Below, piece after piece: positions 23,735 through 31,808 of a DNA stretch of 36,050 bases. The notes beneath the pieces were generated by a model that saw nothing but the letters and a program-made list of their open reading frames with translations, did no database searches and was not told the origin of the DNA. Location of the stretch: the NCBI RefSeq assembly GCF_020686945.1, contig NZ_JAJEPR010000035.1:1-36050 (forward strand), in the 5' to 3' direction. The DNA is from Limivivens faecihominis. GTDB taxonomy: Bacteria > Bacillota > Clostridia > Lachnospirales > Lachnospiraceae. The stretch's first letter is position 1. Each line of letters opens with the position of its first letter. The position numbers were made by a program, and so were the translations under genes.

Positions 23735-26050
23735 ATGAGTGAGCAGATGAAAAAGAGGAAAATTCGTAAAAAAAGACAGTGGAATGTGAATAAAAAAAGA
23801 TGGATTTCTTTGAATTTCCTGGGATCCTATCTTCTGATTTTACTGGCGCCGGCAGTAGCCGTGCTGGCTATTTGCTGTGCGGCAAAAGACGCCATGGTAG
23901 AGACGCAGAAAGAACGGATTCAGAGCGCAGTTACGGAAGTGGGAAACGGTTTTGACCGGGAAGTGAAGGAAGCGCAGAATGCTGCTTATTATGTGGGAAA
24001 AGAAAAACGGCTTTCGAGCTATCTGATGAAAGCGCGGCCGACAGGCAGGGAACAGGAATTTTATTCTCTGTATACCATTGCTGCGAATTATCCCAATTAT
24101 ACGCTGACGAATGATATCATTAAAAATGTATTTGTGCTGATTGCAGACAGCCGTTATATAGTCAAGATCCCTCAGGTGATTCCGATAGATGAGAGAGGCC
24201 TTGCCACTCTGGAAAATTTCCCTTTCGGAAGTTATGAGGACTTTATGGCCTATTACAGCGGCCAGGATCAGTCTCAGTCCGTTTTCTTTTATGAAGGGGA
24301 AAATGGAAATCCTTCTCTTCTTATTCCGGACAGACTGATCTATCCGTCTTCTTCTGATGGGGAATGTGCTGTGGTGGTGCAGATAGACTGGAGCAGGATC
24401 ACGAAAACGCTTCGTCCCATTCTGGCCGGAAAGGATGGTGTGGTAGCTCTGGTGGATGCTGATGGTCAGCTGCTTGCCTGTTCAGAAGCTGCTGATGGCA
24501 GTGACTGGATGTTTTATGGAGAAAAAAATGGAGATTGGGAAGCTTATCTGAAAGAGAGCGGATGGAAGGAAAGCAGCCTTGTGACCTGCAGTACCAGTCT
24601 TTCCTGTAATGGCTGGCAGATCATTGCAGTCGTGCCGAAGAGCGTTCTTACAGATCAGATTGGGACGATGCGTTATGTCACGGTGGCGCTCTGTTTTGTC
24701 TCTGTTTTTATCGGAATGATTGTCTGTCTGGCTTACTGGCATCAGCGAAAAGGGATGGTTCAGGAATTTTTTGCCCTGAAGGAGCGGATTGTGCAGGGCA
24801 GGCCTATTCAGAAAGAGCAGCTTCAGTTCTGGCGCAGCTTTGACAGCTTTCTGACGGAGGTGGAGCAGCTGCAGAATACGGTGGAGCAGCAGGAGACGCT
24901 GCTTCAGGAAAGCTTTCTTGGAAAAATGCTCTATGGAAGCTATGATTCCGAAAAACAGCTGGAGGCGGAGGCGAAGAAAGCAGGCTTTCCACTGGAAAAG
25001 GGCTTCTATTATGTGGTAGATATGCAATTTGAGGATCCTTTAAGAAGTGGAGTGAACGTAAGCCGCGAGGAGTTTGGGACCCTTGTCGATCACCTTCTGA
25101 CCCAGTATATCACCTGGAACTGCTGGCGTTACTCGGTCAGCGAGCTTTCCGTGGTACTCCTGATTCAGAACAGTGAGGAACTTCCGGCAACAGAGATTAA
25201 GAGAGTGCTGGAAGAGATGAACTATGAGTTTTACAGCTGCCTGGAGGTTCAGAGCTATACCGGCATCAGTACGGCGGTGAGGGAACCTCTGGAGATTGCA
25301 AGGCAGTATGAGATCGCATCGAGGATCAGTGAGTTTGCGAGATACCGGGGAATCCGCGTTCCGGTGCTGCCGGGAGAGCTTCCGAGGGAGCAGGCGCTGG
25401 ATCAGCCCCTCTTTATGACCATCGATATGGAGCTCAAACTGGTGAAACAGATCCAGAGCGGCAGTGCAGAACAGCTGGAAGAGCTCATCGAGCAGATCAA
25501 AAGCGTCTATTTCCGGCCCGGAAACAGCCAGTACACCTATCGCCATACCATAGAAATTCTGCGGGGCTGTCTGTTCCGCAGTATTCCAGTGGAGGCAGAA
25601 GAACCCGAGGCCAGAAGGATCCGGGGAGCGGCCCAGAAGGTTTACCTCGAGGAGCCGTTGTTTGACCTTCTCCGGGAGACCAGAGCTCTCTGCGCGAGTC
25701 TTCAGGAGAAAAAAGAAGAGGCGGTGGTGGATCTCGACCGAGAAAAAATTTCCGCCTACATCGAGGAGAACCTCGGAAATGCCTGGCTGAACTTAAGCGT
25801 TCTGGCAGAATGGCTGGAAGAACCGGAGAGAAAATTATATAATGACTTCAAGTTATGCTTTGGCATGTCTTTCAGCAGCTATCTGGAACAGCGCCGGATG
25901 GCCCGGGCTTGTGGACTTTTAAAGGAGGGTGTGGCTGTAAAAGAAACTGCGGAGAAGGTCGGTTACTGCAGTGATTATTCGTTCCGAAGAGCCTTCAAAC
26001 GCGTGGTGGGGATCCCGCCCAGCGATTTTCGTAAGATGCAGACAGTCTGA
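23735..26050 (+). CDS. Membrane-bound AraC family sensor-regulator
   Basis: The 771-residue one-component regulator has a basic N-terminus, a membrane helix at about 28-50 and an extracytoplasmic Cache-like sensor at about 50-305. A second helix (about 310-332) is followed by a cytoplasmic linker with helical stretches. An AraC HTH pair lies at about 670-770 (LNLSVLAEWLEEPERKLYNDF and VKETAEKVGYCSDYSFRRAFKRVVGIPPSDFRK). It probably senses an external sugar or its binding protein and activates the adjacent transporter operon at 26373. The start is uncertain: ATG 23735 has no spaced ribosome site, while ATG 23747 has AGGATGAG upstream. Confidence 0.88.
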   Translation: MSEQMKKRKIRKKRQWNVNKKRWISLNFLGSYLLILLAPAVAVLAICCAAKDAMVETQKERIQSAVTEVGNGFDREVKEAQNAAYYVGKEKRLSSYLMKARPTGREQEFYSLYTIAANYPNYTLTNDIIKNVFVLIADSRYIVKIPQVIPIDERGLATLENFPFGSYEDFMAYYSGQDQSQSVFFYEGENGNPSLLIPDRLIYPSSSDGECAVVVQIDWSRITKTLRPILAGKDGVVALVDADGQLLACSEAADGSDWMFYGEKNGDWEAYLKESGWKESSLVTCSTSLSCNGWQIIAVVPKSVLTDQIGTMRYVTVALCFVSVFIGMIVCLAYWHQRKGMVQEFFALKERIVQGRPIQKEQLQFWRSFDSFLTEVEQLQNTVEQQETLLQESFLGKMLYGSYDSEKQLEAEAKKAGFPLEKGFYYVVDMQFEDPLRSGVNVSREEFGTLVDHLLTQYITWNCWRYSVSELSVVLLIQNSEELPATEIKRVLEEMNYEFYSCLEVQSYTGISTAVREPLEIARQYEIASRISEFARYRGIRVPVLPGELPREQALDQPLFMTIDMELKLVKQIQSGSAEQLEELIEQIKSVYFRPGNSQYTYRHTIEILRGCLFRSIPVEAEEPEARRIRGAAQKVYLEEPLFDLLRETRALCASLQEKKEEAVVDLDREKISAYIEENLGNAWLNLSVLAEWLEEPERKLYNDFKLCFGMSFSSYLEQRRMARACGLLKEGVAVKETAEKVGYCSDYSFRRAFKRVVGIPPSDFRKMQTV

Positions 26051-26144
26051 TTGAAAAAAGATTTCTGAGTACGATAAGAAAAACCGTATACGAATTTAAA
26101 AAAAACAAATGTGTTTAATAATTAGGGCAGCCCATCTGCCCTGT

Positions 26145-26180
26145 CAAAAATGACTCCTTGGTGACAAGGGGTTATTTTTG
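26145..26180 (+). terminator. Terminator of the AraC-type gene
   Basis: CAAAAATGACTCCTTG (26145-26160) pairs with CAAGGGGTTATTTTTG (26165-26180) over GTGA with one mismatch. A second hairpin, AGGGCAG/CTGCCCT (26124-26142), precedes it. Confidence 0.75.
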
Positions 26181-26220
26181 TCTAAAAGAACGGAAAACAC
26201 CGGACAAAACCCTTGAAAAC

Positions 26221-26293
26221 CCGGCGATTTGTAAAAATGTATGCCCTTTGGGAAATGTGTATGTTGTAAAATTGCCGGAAAGAGTGCTAAACT
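26221..26293 (+). promoter_or_regulatory. Control region of the second transporter operon
   Basis: A near-perfect inverted repeat, CCGGCGATTT (26221-26230) and AAATTGCCGG (26269-26278), encloses two AAATGTATG-like direct repeats starting at 26235 and 26253. A possible promoter is TTGTAA (26264-26269), 18 nt, TAAACT (26288-26293). Direct repeats next to the -35 box fit AraC-type activation. This is the only obvious structure in the 26181-26372 gap. Confidence 0.4.
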
Positions 26294-26372
26294 TGGAGCG
26301 TAGTTAAGGCGTGCTGGATGAAAGCACACCAAAATTGGAGAAGAGAATCTATATGAAAAGGAGGAAGATTTT

Positions 26373-28124
26373 ATGAAGAAAAATCTTGCCAAAGCAACAG
26401 CCCTTCTGCTCACAGCCGGAATGATCGGCGGAACAGGCCTGACAGCAGCAGCTTCAGATGTGGAGCTGAACCCGGCCGGAACCTATCCGGTAGTAAAAGA
26501 CGGAACTCTCGAGTTCGACTGTTTCACCATGTCCATGCCGAACGTTGAGGATCTTCAGACCAACGATTTCACCAAGTATATGGAAGAGAAAACTGGTATC
26601 ACCATGAACTTCCTGACTGGCGGTCGTGATGACTGGAGTGACAAGCTGAACCTGATGCTGCAGTCTGGTGACTATCCGGATGTCATCCTGGGTCTTTCCC
26701 CGGATCTGGCAAAATATGGTGTAAAAGAGGGCATGATCATTCCTCTGGACGATTATCTGACCGAGGAGAACGTTCCGAACTACTTAAAGACAATGGAGCC
26801 GTATGGTCTGGATATGACGAAAGAGGCTGATGGAAAAATCTACTCCCTGGCTAATATCAATGTCTGCTACCACTGTCAGTACGGCAGAAAAATGTGGGTA
26901 AACAAACGTTATCTGGATGAGATGGGCGTTGATGTTCCTACCACAACTGATGAGTTCTATGATGTCTGCAAGAAATTCCTGGAGTACAAGCCCAATGGCG
27001 TAGCAATCGGCGGCGCTGCTCAGGGTTGGTACAGCCGTATGCAGGACTGGCTGATCGATGCATTCGTTCTGATGCCGAACACCTCCTACACCACCAGCCA
27101 GAAGGATACCATCGCGCTGAACACCGATACCAACGAGATCGAGTGTGTGGCAACCGATGACCGTTATAAAGAAGCAATGAAATGGATCAAGAGCCTCTAT
27201 GATCTGGGTGCTATCTATGATGGTGACTTCACTCAGACCGCTGAGCAGCTGAAGACTCTTGTAAACCAGGCTGATGAGCCGGTGCTGTTCTTCACTGCAG
27301 GTACCATTTCTGATATGATCGACGCAGCCAGCAACCCGGACTTCTACAAAGACTATGAGTGCATGGCACCCATCGCAGGACCGGACGGAACCAGAATCGC
27401 ATTCCAGACCCCGAACCCGGGTGTAAGCGGCGGTGCATTCTGCATTACCGACAAATGTGAGAATCCGGAAGCAGCTCTTCGTTGGGTAGACTTCTTCTAC
27501 AGCGAGACCGGTGACCTTTGCTCTCAGTATGGTGCTGACGAGGGAACTGACTGGGTACTGAATCCGGAAGGAAAAGTTGGCCTGAACGGCGAGCCCGCAA
27601 AATATGAAGTGCTGAACCTCTACAGCGCAGAGACCCAGAACCATGACTGGCAGGATATCGGTATCCGTGTAGCTCCGGCTGACTATCGTCTTGGCCAGGC
27701 TGTAGATCCGGATGTAGATGTTCACAGTACAGCAGGACTTGAGAAACTCCTCTATGATGCAAGTGCTGAGCTCTATGCTCCGTATGCAGGAACCAGCAAC
27801 ATCAAACTTTTCGATGAGATGAAACTTACCGATGAAGAGTCCACCAACATCTCTGTTATCGCAGTAGAAGTTGCTGACATCATCGAGAGTGATTCCGTAG
27901 CATTCATGACCGGTGCAAAAGATATCGATTCTGAGTGGGACAGCTTCAAAGATTCTCTTGACAAAGCAGGTCTGCAGGATCTGATCGCTGTATACCAGGA
28001 AGCTTACGCTCGTTCCAGCGAGGGTGACGAGACTGAAGCAACCACTGAGGCAGCAGCAGAGACTGAGGCAGCAACAGAGGCAGCTGAAACCACAGCAGAG
28101 ACCGAGACTGAGACCGCAGCATAA
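26373..28124 (+). CDS. Extracellular solute-binding protein with acidic Ala/Thr/Glu tail
   Basis: The 583-residue binding protein serves the second sugar transporter. The signal peptide (about 1-27) ends TAAA-SD and, as in the first binding protein, has no lipobox cysteine. The mature fold has family-1 features (KLNLMLQSGDYPDVILG, NGEPAKYEVLNLYS). The last about 35 residues (549-583) are a low-complexity Glu/Ala/Thr tail with no hydrophobic anchor. AAAGGAGG precedes the ATG. Codons are strongly biased, suggesting high expression. It lies downstream of the AraC-type sensor. Confidence 0.88.
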   Translation: MKKNLAKATALLLTAGMIGGTGLTAAASDVELNPAGTYPVVKDGTLEFDCFTMSMPNVEDLQTNDFTKYMEEKTGITMNFLTGGRDDWSDKLNLMLQSGDYPDVILGLSPDLAKYGVKEGMIIPLDDYLTEENVPNYLKTMEPYGLDMTKEADGKIYSLANINVCYHCQYGRKMWVNKRYLDEMGVDVPTTTDEFYDVCKKFLEYKPNGVAIGGAAQGWYSRMQDWLIDAFVLMPNTSYTTSQKDTIALNTDTNEIECVATDDRYKEAMKWIKSLYDLGAIYDGDFTQTAEQLKTLVNQADEPVLFFTAGTISDMIDAASNPDFYKDYECMAPIAGPDGTRIAFQTPNPGVSGGAFCITDKCENPEAALRWVDFFYSETGDLCSQYGADEGTDWVLNPEGKVGLNGEPAKYEVLNLYSAETQNHDWQDIGIRVAPADYRLGQAVDPDVDVHSTAGLEKLLYDASAELYAPYAGTSNIKLFDEMKLTDEESTNISVIAVEVADIIESDSVAFMTGAKDIDSEWDSFKDSLDKAGLQDLIAVYQEAYARSSEGDETEATTEAAAETEAATEAAETTAETETETAA

Positions 28125-28160
28125 TCGGAAGAACGTCTGAAAGATATAAGAAAAAGGAGA

Positions 28161-28193
28161 GGAGCTGCCGTTTTCAGCGGCGGCTCCTTTCTT
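28161..28193 (+). terminator. Partial terminator after the second binding-protein gene
   Basis: GGAGCTGCCG (28161-28170) pairs with CGGCGGCTCC (28178-28187) with one G-U pair, then TTTCTT. It probably limits read-through into the permease genes. Confidence 0.7.
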
Positions 28194-28218
28194 ACATAAG
28201 AAGGAAAGCCACAACAGT

Positions 28219-28306
28219 CCCGTCAAGTGGCTGAGCGACGGACAAGATTCTGGCTGGCCGGGATCAATCATGTGGGGATTTGTCCCTTGCTCAGACATTT
28301 GACGGG
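28219..28306. repeat. Long imperfect inverted repeat (28-bp stem, 32-nt loop)
   Basis: Positions 28219-28246 pair with 28279-28306 over 28 positions. There are only two mismatches and three G-U pairs. The paired blocks are CCCGTCAA/TTGACGGG, CTGAGC/GCTCAG and GGACAA/TTGTCC. It lies in the 274-nt gap between the binding-protein and permease genes and codes for nothing I recognise. It could be a regulatory or stabilising mRNA hairpin, or a short palindromic (MITE/REP-like) repeat inserted in the operon. Confidence 0.7.
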
Positions 28307-28398
28307 GAGCAGGCGGAGGCTGTGCAGAAGAAAAAACGCACAGGAACCGCGTACTTCGGAAGAATGATTTATCAGAGTAAGAATAGGAGGATGCTCGG

Positions 28399-29334
28399 AT
28401 GGGTAAACAGAAACAGAAAATTTACAATCCTGATCCAAAAAATAGAATTAAAAGCAATAACTGGCAGTTCTGGGCAATTATCGCTCTGCCGGTGATTTAT
28501 GCAGTGGTATTTGCATACATTCCCATGGCTGGAATTCTCATCGCTTTTGAAGACTACAGCCCCCGTGGAGGAATCTTCGGAAGCGACTGGGTGGGCCTGA
28601 AATGGTTCCAGCAGTTCCTGACTTCCACCTCAAGTGTCAGAGTCATCAAGAATACCTTAATCCTTGGGGTATATTCCCTGATCGTAAACTTTCCCCTTCC
28701 GATTCTTCTGGCCATCGGCCTGAATGAGCTGAGAAGTGTGAAATATCGGAAATTTATCCAGATGATAACCTATGCACCCTACTTCATTTCTGTTGTTGTC
28801 ATGGTTGGTATGATGATGCAGATGATGGATCTTCGTACCGGTATTATCAACGTTCTTCTCCAGAAGATCGGCTGCGATCCGGTGAACTTCTTTGGTAATG
28901 TCAAGCTGTTCCGTCACGTCTATGTATGGAGCGGCCTGTGGCAGACAGCCGGTTATTCCTCTGTTATCTACATTGCAGCCCTGTCCGGTGTAAGCCCGGA
29001 GCTTCAGGAGGCAGCAATTGTGGACGGCGCTTCCCGTGTTCAGAGAATCTGGCATGTGGATATCCCGGCCATCCTTCCCACCGTTATCACCATGCTGATC
29101 TTCAACTGTGCAAGCGTTGTAAGCATTGGTTTTGATAAGGTTTACCTGATGCAGAACAGCCAGAACAGCAATGTTTCCGAGGTTATTTCCACCTTTGTTT
29201 ATAAGATCGGTATGGTAAACTCCAACTTCGGATTTTCCACCGCTGCCGGCCTGTTCCAGTCCATCGTATCATTCGTCCTGCTGGTTGCTGTAAATAAGAT
29301 CTGTAAAAAAGTAACAGAGACCAGTTTGTGGTAA
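28399..29334 (+). CDS. ABC sugar transporter permease, LplB type (second system)
   Basis: The 311-residue protein has about six helices. Signatures are QFWAIIALPVIYAVVFAYIP, YAPYFISVVVMVGMM and QEAAIVDGASRVQRIWHVD (EAA loop), with the ending KVTETSLW. It is homologous to the permease at 11021 but clearly divergent, so it is an independent system and not a recent duplicate. AGGAGG precedes the ATG. Its partner begins 12 nt downstream. Confidence 0.88.
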   Translation: MGKQKQKIYNPDPKNRIKSNNWQFWAIIALPVIYAVVFAYIPMAGILIAFEDYSPRGGIFGSDWVGLKWFQQFLTSTSSVRVIKNTLILGVYSLIVNFPLPILLAIGLNELRSVKYRKFIQMITYAPYFISVVVMVGMMMQMMDLRTGIINVLLQKIGCDPVNFFGNVKLFRHVYVWSGLWQTAGYSSVIYIAALSGVSPELQEAAIVDGASRVQRIWHVDIPAILPTVITMLIFNCASVVSIGFDKVYLMQNSQNSNVSEVISTFVYKIGMVNSNFGFSTAAGLFQSIVSFVLLVAVNKICKKVTETSLW

Positions 29335-29346
29335 GGAGGGGTAAGA

Positions 29347-30249
29347 ATGAATCATCAGCTTAAATTCAAAAACATGCGCACAGGCGATAAAGTCTTTGAT
29401 ATCGTGAACTATACCCTGTTAACCCTTATCATGGTTATCGTCCTTTACCCGGTGCTTTATATCGTAGCGGCATCCTTCTCAGATCCCCAGGCCGTTGTCA
29501 GTGGCGAGGTTTTCATCCTTCCGGTGCGTCCGACCCTTCGCGGATATGAGGCTGTATTTAAAAACAAAAAGATTCTCACCGGTTTTGCAAATTCTGTATA
29601 TTATCTGGTAGTGGGCACTCTGCTGAATCTGGTAATGACCATGCTCTGTGCTTATCCGCTTTCCAGAAAAGAGTTTCGTGCCAGAGGCGGAATTGCCATG
29701 TTCTTCGTATTTACCATGTATTTCAGCGGCGGACTGGTACCGTCCTATATCCTGGTAAACAGCCTGCACCTGACCAACACCCGCTGGGCCATGATCATCC
29801 CGTCAGCAATGTCCACCTATAATATGATCATCTGCCGTACCTACATGACTAACAGTATTCCGGATGAAATGTATGAGGCAGCCCAGATCGACGGCTGTAC
29901 TCCCTGGAAATATTTCCTGAGTATTGTGACCCCGCTGTGCAAACCGATTCTTGCGGTTCTGACCCTGTATTACGGTGTTGCAAAATGGAACGACTACTAT
30001 ACAGCTATGATCTATTTAAGAGACGATACCCTGATGCCTCTGACCATCGTCATGAAAGAGATCCTGATCCAGAACAAGATCGATATGACCCAGATCGGAA
30101 ATGCGTCCAACCTGGCAAAACTCCAGGGTATGTCCGAGCTTCTGAAATACTCCACCATCGTTGTGGCTTCCGTTCCGGTTATGCTCCTTTACCCGCTGGT
30201 ACAGAAGCATCTTGTAAAAGGTGTTATGATCGGAGCGGTCAAGGGTTAA
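29347..30249 (+). CDS. ABC sugar transporter permease, YtcP type (second system)
   Basis: The 300-residue protein has about six helices and the family phrases VLYPVLYIVAASFSDPQAV, CAYPLSRKEFRARGG and YEAAQIDGCTPWKYF, ending HLVKGVMIGAVKG. It forms the channel with the preceding permease. AAGGAGGGG precedes the ATG. No glycosidase follows; the next transcription unit starts within 10 nt of its stop. Confidence 0.88.
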   Translation: MNHQLKFKNMRTGDKVFDIVNYTLLTLIMVIVLYPVLYIVAASFSDPQAVVSGEVFILPVRPTLRGYEAVFKNKKILTGFANSVYYLVVGTLLNLVMTMLCAYPLSRKEFRARGGIAMFFVFTMYFSGGLVPSYILVNSLHLTNTRWAMIIPSAMSTYNMIICRTYMTNSIPDEMYEAAQIDGCTPWKYFLSIVTPLCKPILAVLTLYYGVAKWNDYYTAMIYLRDDTLMPLTIVMKEILIQNKIDMTQIGNASNLAKLQGMSELLKYSTIVVASVPVMLLYPLVQKHLVKGVMIGAVKG

Positions 30250-30257
30250 AAAATGCC

Positions 30258-30287
30258 TTGACAGACAGCTTTTTCCAAAGCTATAAT
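30258..30287 (+). promoter_or_regulatory. Consensus promoter for the riboswitch-controlled unit
   Basis: TTGACA (30258-30263) and TATAAT (30282-30287), both perfect, are separated by 18 nt. Transcription should start near 30294, immediately before the aptamer. Confidence 0.9.
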
Positions 30288-30297
30288 GGGCTTATCA

Positions 30298-30393
30298 GTG
30301 AAAGGGAGTAGCTGCCATTACGAATGGATTTCCCCGCGTCAGTACGATCGCCCTCCGGCGGTCCGCAGGAAATTGAAATAGCGAGACTTTTAC
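30298..30393 (+). ncRNA. yybP-ykoY (manganese) riboswitch aptamer
   Basis: The leader has conserved yybP-ykoY elements in order: AAAGGGAGTAGCTG, then GCGTCAGTACG, then GAAATAGCGAGACTTTTACC. Known members of this class bind Mn2+ and mostly switch on exporters or other metal-handling membrane proteins. P1 forms between GTGAAAG (30298-30304) and CTTTTAC (30387-30393). The second strand is also part of the following terminator stem, which gives a clear switching mechanism. The assignment is by pattern recall; a covariance-model search would settle it. Confidence 0.85.
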
Positions 30394-30436
30394 CGTAGCG
30401 TTTTTGTGCGCTGCGGTAAAGGTCTCTTTCTTTTTT
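30383..30436 (+). terminator. Riboswitch expression-platform terminator
   Basis: GAGACTTTTACCGTAGCG (30383-30400) pairs with CGCTGCGGTAAAGGTCTC (30409-30426), then TTTCTTTTTT. It overlaps the 3' strand of aptamer P1 (30387-30393), so ligand-stabilised P1 should prevent termination (an ON switch). Confidence 0.9.
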
Positions 30437-30466
30437 ATGACAGCTCCCGGAAAAGGAGGAAAACAT

Positions 30467-31603
30467 ATGGAGTTTCTAGTGGAGGGCCTGCGGGCCGTGA
30501 CCTGGCAGCAGGTCGTTATGTATCTGGTGGGTTTTGTTCTCATTTATCTGGCAATCAGGAAGGAATACGAACCCTCGCTGCTTTTGCCGATGGGCTTTGG
30601 AGCGATCCTTGTAAACTTACCCTTCTCAGGTGTGCTGGATCAGACGTTGCAGGGGGGTATCCAGTCGAATGGAATTATTCAATGGCTGTTCCATACGGGA
30701 ATCGAGGCCTCGGAAGCGATGCCGATCCTGCTGTTTATCGGCATCGGAGCCATGATCGATTTCGGGCCGCTGCTCACTAATCCGCTGATGTTTCTCTTTG
30801 GAGCGGGAGCCCAGTTCGGTATCTTCGCGGCGATCCTTCTGGCGGCAGCCCTGGGGTTTGATCTGAAAGACGCAGTTTCAATTGGCATCATCGGAGCAGC
30901 AGATGGTCCGACCTCCATTCTGGTTTCACAGGTTCTGGGTTCCAGATATATCGGAGCCATCGCTGTGGCAGCCTACTCCTACATGGCTCTCGTGCCGATC
31001 GTTCAGCCCTTCGCGATCCGCCTTGTCACGACGAAAAAAGAGCGGCAGATTCATATGGAGTACCATCCCGGCTCTGTCACGAAAACCATGCGGATTCTTT
31101 TTCCGATCATTGTGACCATGGTGGTGGGCTTCGTGTCTCCCCAGTCGGTGGCCCTCGTAGGTTTCCTGATGTTTGGAAATCTGATCCGGGAATGCGGCGT
31201 CCTTCACACGATGTCGGAGACGGCCCAGAACACGCTGGCAAACCTGATCACAGTCCTTCTTGGCATCACGGTTTCCTTCAGCATGCGGGCGGAAGCTTTT
31301 GTCACCGTTGATACGCTGATGATCCTGGCCATCGGCCTCTTTGCCTTTATTATGGACACGATCGGCGGCGTGCTTCTGGCAAAATTCATGAATCTTTTCC
31401 TGAAAAAGAAGATCAACCCCATGATCGGCGGAGCCGGAATTTCCGCGTTCCCGATGTCCTCCCGGGTCATCCAGAAGATGGCGATGGAGGAGGACCCGAC
31501 CAATGTCATTCTGATGCATGCGGCAGGAGCCAACGTTTCCGGGCAGATCGCTTCCGTCATCGCGGGCGGTCTGGTCATCAATCTGGTAAGTCGTTTCTTA
31601 TAA
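30467..31603 (+). CDS. OadB/GcdB-type sodium-pump beta-subunit family membrane protein
   Basis: The 378-residue protein has about nine or more membrane helices. It carries the decarboxylase beta-subunit signature GIIGAADGPTSI (D146, at the position of the essential Asp of OadB) and a C-terminal GANVSGQIAS segment (about 354-363). In classical systems this subunit couples carboxybiotin decarboxylation to Na+ export. No alpha (carboxyltransferase) or biotin subunit is adjacent, and the gene sits behind an Mn2+-type riboswitch, so metal or ion transport without decarboxylation is plausible. The ATG at 30467 follows GGAGG at 30455-30459. In-frame starts from 30404 overlap the terminator and are rejected. 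Confidence 0.85.
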   Translation: MEFLVEGLRAVTWQQVVMYLVGFVLIYLAIRKEYEPSLLLPMGFGAILVNLPFSGVLDQTLQGGIQSNGIIQWLFHTGIEASEAMPILLFIGIGAMIDFGPLLTNPLMFLFGAGAQFGIFAAILLAAALGFDLKDAVSIGIIGAADGPTSILVSQVLGSRYIGAIAVAAYSYMALVPIVQPFAIRLVTTKKERQIHMEYHPGSVTKTMRILFPIIVTMVVGFVSPQSVALVGFLMFGNLIRECGVLHTMSETAQNTLANLITVLLGITVSFSMRAEAFVTVDTLMILAIGLFAFIMDTIGGVLLAKFMNLFLKKKINPMIGGAGISAFPMSSRVIQKMAMEEDPTNVILMHAAGANVSGQIASVIAGGLVINLVSRFL

Positions 31604-31619
31604 AAAAGGAGGTTTTCAT

Positions 31620-31745
31620 ATGAATACATCAAATATTCTTGCGGCCCTGGAGATCATGGGAAAAGGAATGGAAGGTATTTTTGTCACGATTCTGATCATT
31701 ATGGTCTGTGTCTGGCTGATGGGTAAGATTGGAAAAAACAAGTAA
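31620..31745 (+). CDS. OadG-like small membrane subunit, 41 aa
   Basis: The product has one membrane helix (about 19-35, GIFVTILIIMVCVWLMGKI) after a short polar N-terminus (MNTSNILAALEIMGKGMEG) and ends in a basic GKIGKNK. This is the layout of the N-terminal anchor of OadG gamma subunits, without the zinc-binding and Pro-rich C-terminal part. A strong AAGGAGG lies 7 nt before the ATG, and the gene follows the OadB-type gene by 16 nt. It probably assembles with or stabilises that protein. It is too short for most gene callers. Confidence 0.8.
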   Translation: MNTSNILAALEIMGKGMEGIFVTILIIMVCVWLMGKIGKNK

Positions 31746-31762
31746 GATAGGAAATTTGCATG

Positions 31763-31802
31763 AAATTCCGGGTCATGTAAAAATGATCCGGGATTTTTTT
31801 AT
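31763..31802 (+). terminator. Terminator of the riboswitch-controlled unit
   Basis: AAATTCCGGGTCAT (31763-31776) pairs with ATGATCCGGGATTT (31783-31796) with two G-U pairs, followed by TTTT. Confidence 0.85.
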
Positions 31803-31808
31803 ATTTGG

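Noticed and set aside
26784..28298. 504-codon open frame on the minus strand
   Set aside because: It lies wholly opposite the second binding-protein gene, has no ribosome site, and its product is a Cys/Val/Ile-rich shadow with no recognisable domain.
28280..28495. 71-codon open frame before the second LplB-type permease
   Set aside because: It overlaps one arm of the long hairpin and the permease start, and has no ribosome site.
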